The notes under the pieces were generated by a model. That model was given only the letters and a program-made list of their open reading frames with translations, searched no databases and was not told where the DNA came from. A stretch of DNA of 64,000 nucleotides from Pseudomonas reactans (GTDB lineage Bacteria > Pseudomonadota > Gammaproteobacteria > Pseudomonadales > Pseudomonadaceae), in contig NZ_JACAPG010000002.1 in the NCBI RefSeq assembly GCF_013385825.1, forward strand, positions 62,001 through 126,000, given 5' to 3'. A program made the position numbers and the translations under genes. How positions within the stretch are numbered: position 1 is the first letter of the stretch; every line of letters begins with the position of its first letter. This document shows positions 60,245-64,000 of the stretch, one piece after another.

Positions 60245-61258
60245 TCAAACCATCCCGCCGAGCTTCAGCTCACTCTTGAGATACGCGTAATAAATCGGCC
60301 CCGCCACCACTCCCGGCAAGCCAAACGCCGCCTCAAACACCAGCATCGCCAGCAACAACTCCCAAGACTTGGCACTGATCTGCCCGCCGACGATCCGCGC
60401 ATTGAGGAAGTACTCGATCTTGTGGATCACGATCAAATAACCCAACGCCGCCACCGCCACCCAGATCGACAACGACAGCGCGACGATGGTGATCAGCGTG
60501 TTGGACATCAGATTGCCGATGACCGGCAGCAGGCCGAGCAGGAACGTGAGGACGATCAGGGTTTTGGTCAACGGCAGGTGAATCCCGCACAGCGGCAACA
60601 CCACGGCGAGGAACACAGCGGTGAAAGCGGTGTTGAGCGCTGCGATCTTGATTTGCGCGAAGACGATGTTGCGAAAGGCCTGGACCAGCAGGTGCAGGCG
60701 ATCGAACAACGCCGCGGCCAGGGGTTTGCGTTTGGTCAGGTCGGGCACGCGCTGCAGAGCGATGATGGCGCCGAGCACCATGCCGATCAACAGGGTGACG
60801 AACATGTGGGCGGCGTCCTTGCCCACAAGCTGCAGTTCGCTCAGGTGCTTGCTCAGCCAGTCGCCGATGGCCACGCGGAACTCGGCGGCACTGGCAGGCA
60901 AGTAAGCGTCGAGGAACGGCGGCAGTTGGCCGCGCGCGCGGTCGACCACGCCCATGAATTTGTCGAGGGAAGCCCCGGGATTTTCCGCTTCGTGGAGCAG
61001 GAAGCTGATGGCGCCGGCGAAGATCAAAGTCAGCACGCTGACGATCAAAGTGCCGAGCAAGGCCACCGCCAGCCAGCGCGCACGCCGGCCTTCGATCAGC
61101 CGTTGCAGTTGGGGAGTGAGCATGTTCACCAGCTCGAACACCAACAGACCGGCCAGCAGGCTGGGCAGCAATTTGAGCGGCAGTACCAGCAGCAGGCCGC
61201 CGAAAATGATGATGTAGCTGGCCAGCAATATCACGTGACGCTGAGAAAACGTTGGCAT
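60245..61258 (-). CDS. AI-2E family transporter
   Basis: A 337-aa inner-membrane protein of the AI-2E/PerM (DUF20) family with about eight helices. Features are the N-terminal LLASYIIIFGGLLLVLPLKLLPSLLAG and the C-terminal GLLPVIGNLMSNTLITIVALSLS and FGLPGVVAGPIYYAYLKSEL. Some members export autoinducer-2 or drive sodium/proton exchange; the substrate here is unknown. Confidence 0.9.
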   Translation of the reverse strand: MPTFSQRHVILLASYIIIFGGLLLVLPLKLLPSLLAGLLVFELVNMLTPQLQRLIEGRRARWLAVALLGTLIVSVLTLIFAGAISFLLHEAENPGASLDKFMGVVDRARGQLPPFLDAYLPASAAEFRVAIGDWLSKHLSELQLVGKDAAHMFVTLLIGMVLGAIIALQRVPDLTKRKPLAAALFDRLHLLVQAFRNIVFAQIKIAALNTAFTAVFLAVVLPLCGIHLPLTKTLIVLTFLLGLLPVIGNLMSNTLITIVALSLSIWVAVAALGYLIVIHKIEYFLNARIVGGQISAKSWELLLAMLVFEAAFGLPGVVAGPIYYAYLKSELKLGGMV

Positions 61259-61288
61259 ACAGCCTCAAAACGAACGGCGTTAAAGGAT

Positions 61289-61391
61289 GTGTAGGAGCCG
61301 GCTTGCCGGCGAAAAACGCAAGTGCGCCGCGTTTAGTCTGAACGAACGCGCCAACGTTCACGTTTTTTCGCTGGCAAGCCAGCTCCTACAG
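61289..61391. repeat. REPIN between the AI-2E and PsiF genes
   Basis: Inverted arms GTAGGAGCCGGCTTGCCGGCGAA and TTCGCTGGCAAGCCAGCTCCTAC flank about 57 bp; the right arm has the TGGC variant in its stem. Confidence 0.85.
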
Positions 61392-61434
61392 GGGGCTGTG
61401 TGCGAGTGTCGCAGCCTTCTATGGCCTGGGGCTA

Positions 61435-61734
61435 TTATTTCTTCAGGCAGGTGCTCATAAAGGTTTTACGCGCGTCGCCAGTCAAGGCTTTGGTCTTGGC
61501 GTCCGCATTGCAATCCTTCATCTTCTGCTGCTGTGGCGTAAGCGTCTTGGCGTCATTGGCCGCTGGAGCAGACAGACAGGTCTTCATGAAGGCCTTGCGG
61601 TCATCACCTTTTAGCGTCTTGGTGGTGGCTTCGGCGTTACAGGTGGTCATTTTATTTTGCTGAGCGGTGGCAGCAAAGCCTTGGGAACACAGCAGCAGGC
61701 CCATCATCAACAGCGGAATTCGCAGCATCTTCAT
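61435..61734 (-). CDS. PsiF family protein
   Basis: A small exported protein (99 aa) with a signal peptide ending FAA, and two copies of the PsiF repeat (KMTTCNAEATTKTLKGDDRK and KMKDCNADAKTKALTGDARK), each with two cysteines. PsiF of E. coli is phosphate-starvation inducible; I did not find a convincing Pho box before this gene. The function is unknown. A GGGAGAAAAC sequence before the ATG supports the start. Confidence 0.9.
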   Translation of the reverse strand: MKMLRIPLLMMGLLLCSQGFAATAQQNKMTTCNAEATTKTLKGDDRKAFMKTCLSAPAANDAKTLTPQQQKMKDCNADAKTKALTGDARKTFMSTCLKK

Positions 61735-61805
61735 GGAGTTTTCTCCCTGTTACCGCACCGAAGGGCACGGACTACCCAGGAGTGTAGTCAAAGCCTGTTA
61801 CAACT

Positions 61806-62594
61806 TCACCGGGTACGGATATGCGTCCGTCGATACTGCTCCGGTGTACAGCCCGCCTGCCGTTGAAACATGGCGATAAAAGCAGAGGCGGTGCTGTAAC
61901 CCAGGTCAAACGCCACATGTTGCACGCTGCGCGGGCTGTCGAGGGCTTCGATGGCCGCCAGGTAGCGCAGGCGCTGGCGCCATTCGCCGAAGCTCATGCC
62001 CAGCTCCCGCACAAACAGGCGCGCCAGGGTGCGTTCGCTCACGTGGACGTGTTCGGCCCAGTGCGCCAGGGGCCGGTTGTCGGCGGGATCGGCCTGCATG
62101 CCTTCCAGCACGCCGAGCAAACCGGGGTGTTGGGCGTAGGGCAAAAAACATTCGTGGATCGGCGCCTGCTTGAGCTGGTCCACCAGCACCTGGGCCAGGC
62201 GGATGTCGGACTCGGTCTGCGGCATGTTCACGTCACGCTGGGCGAAATCACTGAGGATGGCCTTGAGGATATCGCTGATCGCCAGGGTGCACGGCTGCTG
62301 GGGCAACTGCTCACAGAGTTCCGGCGCCAACCCTACCGAGTGATAGACGATCGCCTCGGCATTGTAGGAACTGTGTTCGGTGTGCGGCGGCACCCACACC
62401 GCGTATTGCGGCGGCGACATGAAGCGGTTGCCGGCCACTTCCATGCGCATCACGCCGCTGGCCGAGTAATCCAGCGAACCCCAGAAATGCTGGTGCGGCG
62501 TGCACTCAGTGTCGGGTGCGAAATCCGAATAGCGGAAATACACCGGGCTCGGCAGGCGAGGGAAATCCGCAAGTCGTACGTTGTGCTTGGCCAT
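61806..62594 (-). CDS. AraC family transcriptional regulator
   Basis: A 262-aa regulator with an N-terminal cupin-like sensing domain (about 15-100, HQHFWGSLDYSASGVMRMEV) and a C-terminal double helix-turn-helix (ERTLARLFVRELGMSFGEWRQRLRYLAAI, then DLGYSTASAFIAMFQRQAGCTPEQYRR). It is divergent from an EamA transporter with 97 bp between, so it probably controls that gene and itself. Confidence 0.92.
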   Translation of the reverse strand: MAKHNVRLADFPRLPSPVYFRYSDFAPDTECTPHQHFWGSLDYSASGVMRMEVAGNRFMSPPQYAVWVPPHTEHSSYNAEAIVYHSVGLAPELCEQLPQQPCTLAISDILKAILSDFAQRDVNMPQTESDIRLAQVLVDQLKQAPIHECFLPYAQHPGLLGVLEGMQADPADNRPLAHWAEHVHVSERTLARLFVRELGMSFGEWRQRLRYLAAIEALDSPRSVQHVAFDLGYSTASAFIAMFQRQAGCTPEQYRRTHIRTR

Positions 62595-62595
62595 A

Positions 62596-62652
62596 TTGTC
62601 TGGATACAGAGGTGGTTTGTCTGGATCGCAGTATAGGCTTCGATCCAGACAA
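62596..62652. promoter_or_regulatory. Repeated TTGTCTGGATC sites between araC-type and EamA genes
   Basis: TTGTCTGGAT occurs directly at 62596-62605 and 62617-62626, and the second copy extends to TTGTCTGGATC, which recurs inverted as GATCCAGACAA at 62642-62652. These are likely binding sites for the AraC-type regulator. Confidence 0.65.
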
Positions 62653-62691
62653 TGGATAATCCTGCCTCATCAACACACTTGGTTACTTTCG

Positions 62692-63561
62692 ATGCAATAC
62701 GCTTATCCCTTGCTGGCCATTTTTATCTGGGCCGGCAACACCGTCGTGAACAAGCTGGCCGTGGGCGCACTGTTCCCGGCGGAAATCGGCTTTTACCGCT
62801 GGTTACTGGCGGCGCTGCTGTTCACGCCGTTCATGATCAAGCCAGTGATCGCCAACTGGGCGCTGATCCGTCCGAACCTGGGCAAGGTGTTCATCCTCGG
62901 CGTGCTGGGCATGGCGGTGTACCAAAGCCTGGCGTACTACGCAGCGTCGCTGACCACGGCGACCAACATGGGCATCATCCTGTCGTTGATGCCGTTGATG
63001 GCACTGACGGCGGCGATCATCAGCCTCGGCCAACGCCTCACCTACGGCGCGATGACCGGTGCCGTGCTGTCATTCGCCGGCGTTGTGGTGGTGGTTTCCG
63101 CCGGCAGCCTCGACGCACTGCTGCAACACGGGGTCAACCTGGGGGACGGCATGATGCTGGTCGCGACCCTAGCCTACGCGGTCTACAGCACCCTGCTGAA
63201 AAAATGGCAGTTGCGCCTGCCGCCGTTGGTGTTGCTGTATCTCCAGGTGCTGGTGGCGGTGGTGGTGCTGTTCCCGCTGTTTCTGTTTTCGGCGAAGGCG
63301 GGCTTGGGTTGGGCGAACATTCCGCTGGTGCTGTATGCGTGCCTGTTGGCCTCGATGGTCGCGCCGCTGGCGTGGATGCATTCGGTGAAGACCTTGGGCC
63401 CGAGCCGCACCACGCTATTTTTCAACCTGCTGCCATTGATCACCGCGCTGATTGCCGCCGTGGTATTGAAAGAACAGTTGGCGCTATACCACCTGGTGGG
63501 CGGCCTGCTGACCTTGGGCGGGGTGATTCTGTCGGAGCGTTGGACCACGACGGTGCGTTAA
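62692..63561 (+). CDS. EamA/DMT family transporter
   Basis: A 289-aa inner-membrane protein with about ten helices formed by two EamA repeats. The first has PLLAIFIWAGNTVVNKLAVG, the second AVYSTLLKKWQLRLPPLV and MVAPLAWMHSVKTLGPSRTTLFFNLLPLITA. Probably an exporter of a metabolite or toxic compound; the substrate is unknown. ATG 62692 was chosen since the frame upstream runs through the regulatory sites. Its stop overlaps the convergent lipase gene by four bases. Confidence 0.92.
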   Translation: MQYAYPLLAIFIWAGNTVVNKLAVGALFPAEIGFYRWLLAALLFTPFMIKPVIANWALIRPNLGKVFILGVLGMAVYQSLAYYAASLTTATNMGIILSLMPLMALTAAIISLGQRLTYGAMTGAVLSFAGVVVVVSAGSLDALLQHGVNLGDGMMLVATLAYAVYSTLLKKWQLRLPPLVLLYLQVLVAVVVLFPLFLFSAKAGLGWANIPLVLYACLLASMVAPLAWMHSVKTLGPSRTTLFFNLLPLITALIAAVVLKEQLALYHLVGGLLTLGGVILSERWTTTVR

Positions 63562-64000
63562 ACCCCAGCCTCCTTCAAGCGCCGGGCATGCTCGACAAAC
63601 AGTCGGATCGGCTCGGCGCCCTTGCCCACCAGACCCAGGGATTGGTTGACGATATCGAAGTGGTCCAGGGCAAAGTCATCACCGATCACCTGCCCCAGGT
63701 GTGAGCTGTAGCGGCCGACCATGCCGTCACACTGGCCCTTTTCGCGCACGAAGCTGCGGGCGAACAGGCGGCAACTGCGGTGCGTGCCGTCGAACAGGTT
63801 GCGACCGCGGTCGGTGATGCCCGGCTGCAAGGTGCCGGACCATGAGTAATAACGCACGCCGTTGACCTCTTCGGCCCCCTGCCCACCCCATGTCTGCGGC
63901 AGCCCCTGTGGATAATGCTGATTGAACAGCGCCACGCCCGCACTGGTCAGCGAGTGGTGGGAGGCCTGCAGATCCGCCTTGAAGCGTGGCCCGCGATAGC
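63558..64000 (-). CDS. Secreted triacylglycerol lipase, C-terminal part (cut by window end)
   Basis: The frame runs off the right edge, so only the last about 147 residues are seen. They match the end of family I lipases such as P. aeruginosa LipA: LTSAGVALFNQHYPQGLP, GVRYYSWSG, the catalytic-Asp segment CDGMVGRYSSHLG, and the catalytic-His segment FALDHFDIVNQSLGL, with the terminal HARRLKEAGV. It should be exported by a type II system and fold with a foldase encoded beyond the window, if present. Confidence 0.88.
   Translation of the reverse strand, partial: YRGPRFKADLQASHHSLTSAGVALFNQHYPQGLPQTWGGQGAEEVNGVRYYSWSGTLQPGITDRGRNLFDGTHRSCRLFARSFVREKGQCDGMVGRYSSHLGQVIGDDFALDHFDIVNQSLGLVGKGAEPIRLFVEHARRLKEAGV

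Overview
The window reads as chromosome of a fluorescent pseudomonad, most likely from the Pseudomonas fluorescens complex. The evidence is dense GC-rich coding DNA, a gene order that follows the P. aeruginosa PA4844-PA4868 block (ctpL-like receptor, aroQ-accB-accC, prmA, dusB-fis, purH-purD-retS, urt, ureDABC), and at least eleven REP/REPIN repeats of the kind common in this group. No tRNA, rRNA, CRISPR array, insertion sequence or prophage was seen.

Layout. (1) 1-15316 is core: a Pho-box-preceded chemoreceptor, aroQ, accBC, prmA, a zinc-ribbon/DUF3426 protein, dusB-fis, purH, purD, the hybrid kinase gene retS and a MarC-type membrane protein. (2) 15313-22622 holds an unrecognised gene and the aerobic cobalamin genes as two divergent units, cobGHIJ (minus) and cobLK (plus); cbiD/cobF is not between them. 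(3) 22697-28670 is accessory: a HigB/HigA-like toxin-antitoxin pair and a copper block (DUF2946, PCu(A)C chaperone, DUF2946, OprC-like receptor, PepSY membrane protein). (4) 28737-33668 is a TonB receptor plus FecBCD-type ABC importer, with a Zur-like box upstream. (5) 33783-50019 is nitrogen scavenging: urtABCDE for urea import and ureD-ureA-GNAT-GNAT-ureB-ureC for urease. Both units have a good sigma-54 -24/-12 promoter, so import and hydrolysis of urea are probably switched on together by nitrogen limitation. (6) 57693-64000 holds a DnaJ-class co-chaperone, an Hsp70-like ATPase, an AI-2E family protein, a PsiF protein, a divergent AraC/EamA pair and the C-terminal part of a secreted lipase.

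The most unusual content is a pair of giant minus-strand genes that bracket the urease operon. The first (39355-45246, 1963 aa) is an array of nine about 210-residue DUF4329-like units; only the first keeps the His-Ser-His-Pro signature. The second (50081-57094, 2337 aa) joins a DUF6543 (dermonecrotic-toxin-like) N-terminal region, two leucine-rich-repeat blocks, an IpaH/NEL-type E3 ubiquitin ligase domain with a Cys-x-Asp motif, and a C-terminal SET-like methyltransferase domain. Together these suggest a protein that acts on eukaryotic hosts. A frame-damaged relic of another DUF6543-type N-terminus lies directly upstream of it. Both giant genes have a perfect inverted repeat just 5' of a strong Shine-Dalgarno sequence.

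Domain and family names come from motif reading and memory; no database search was run.
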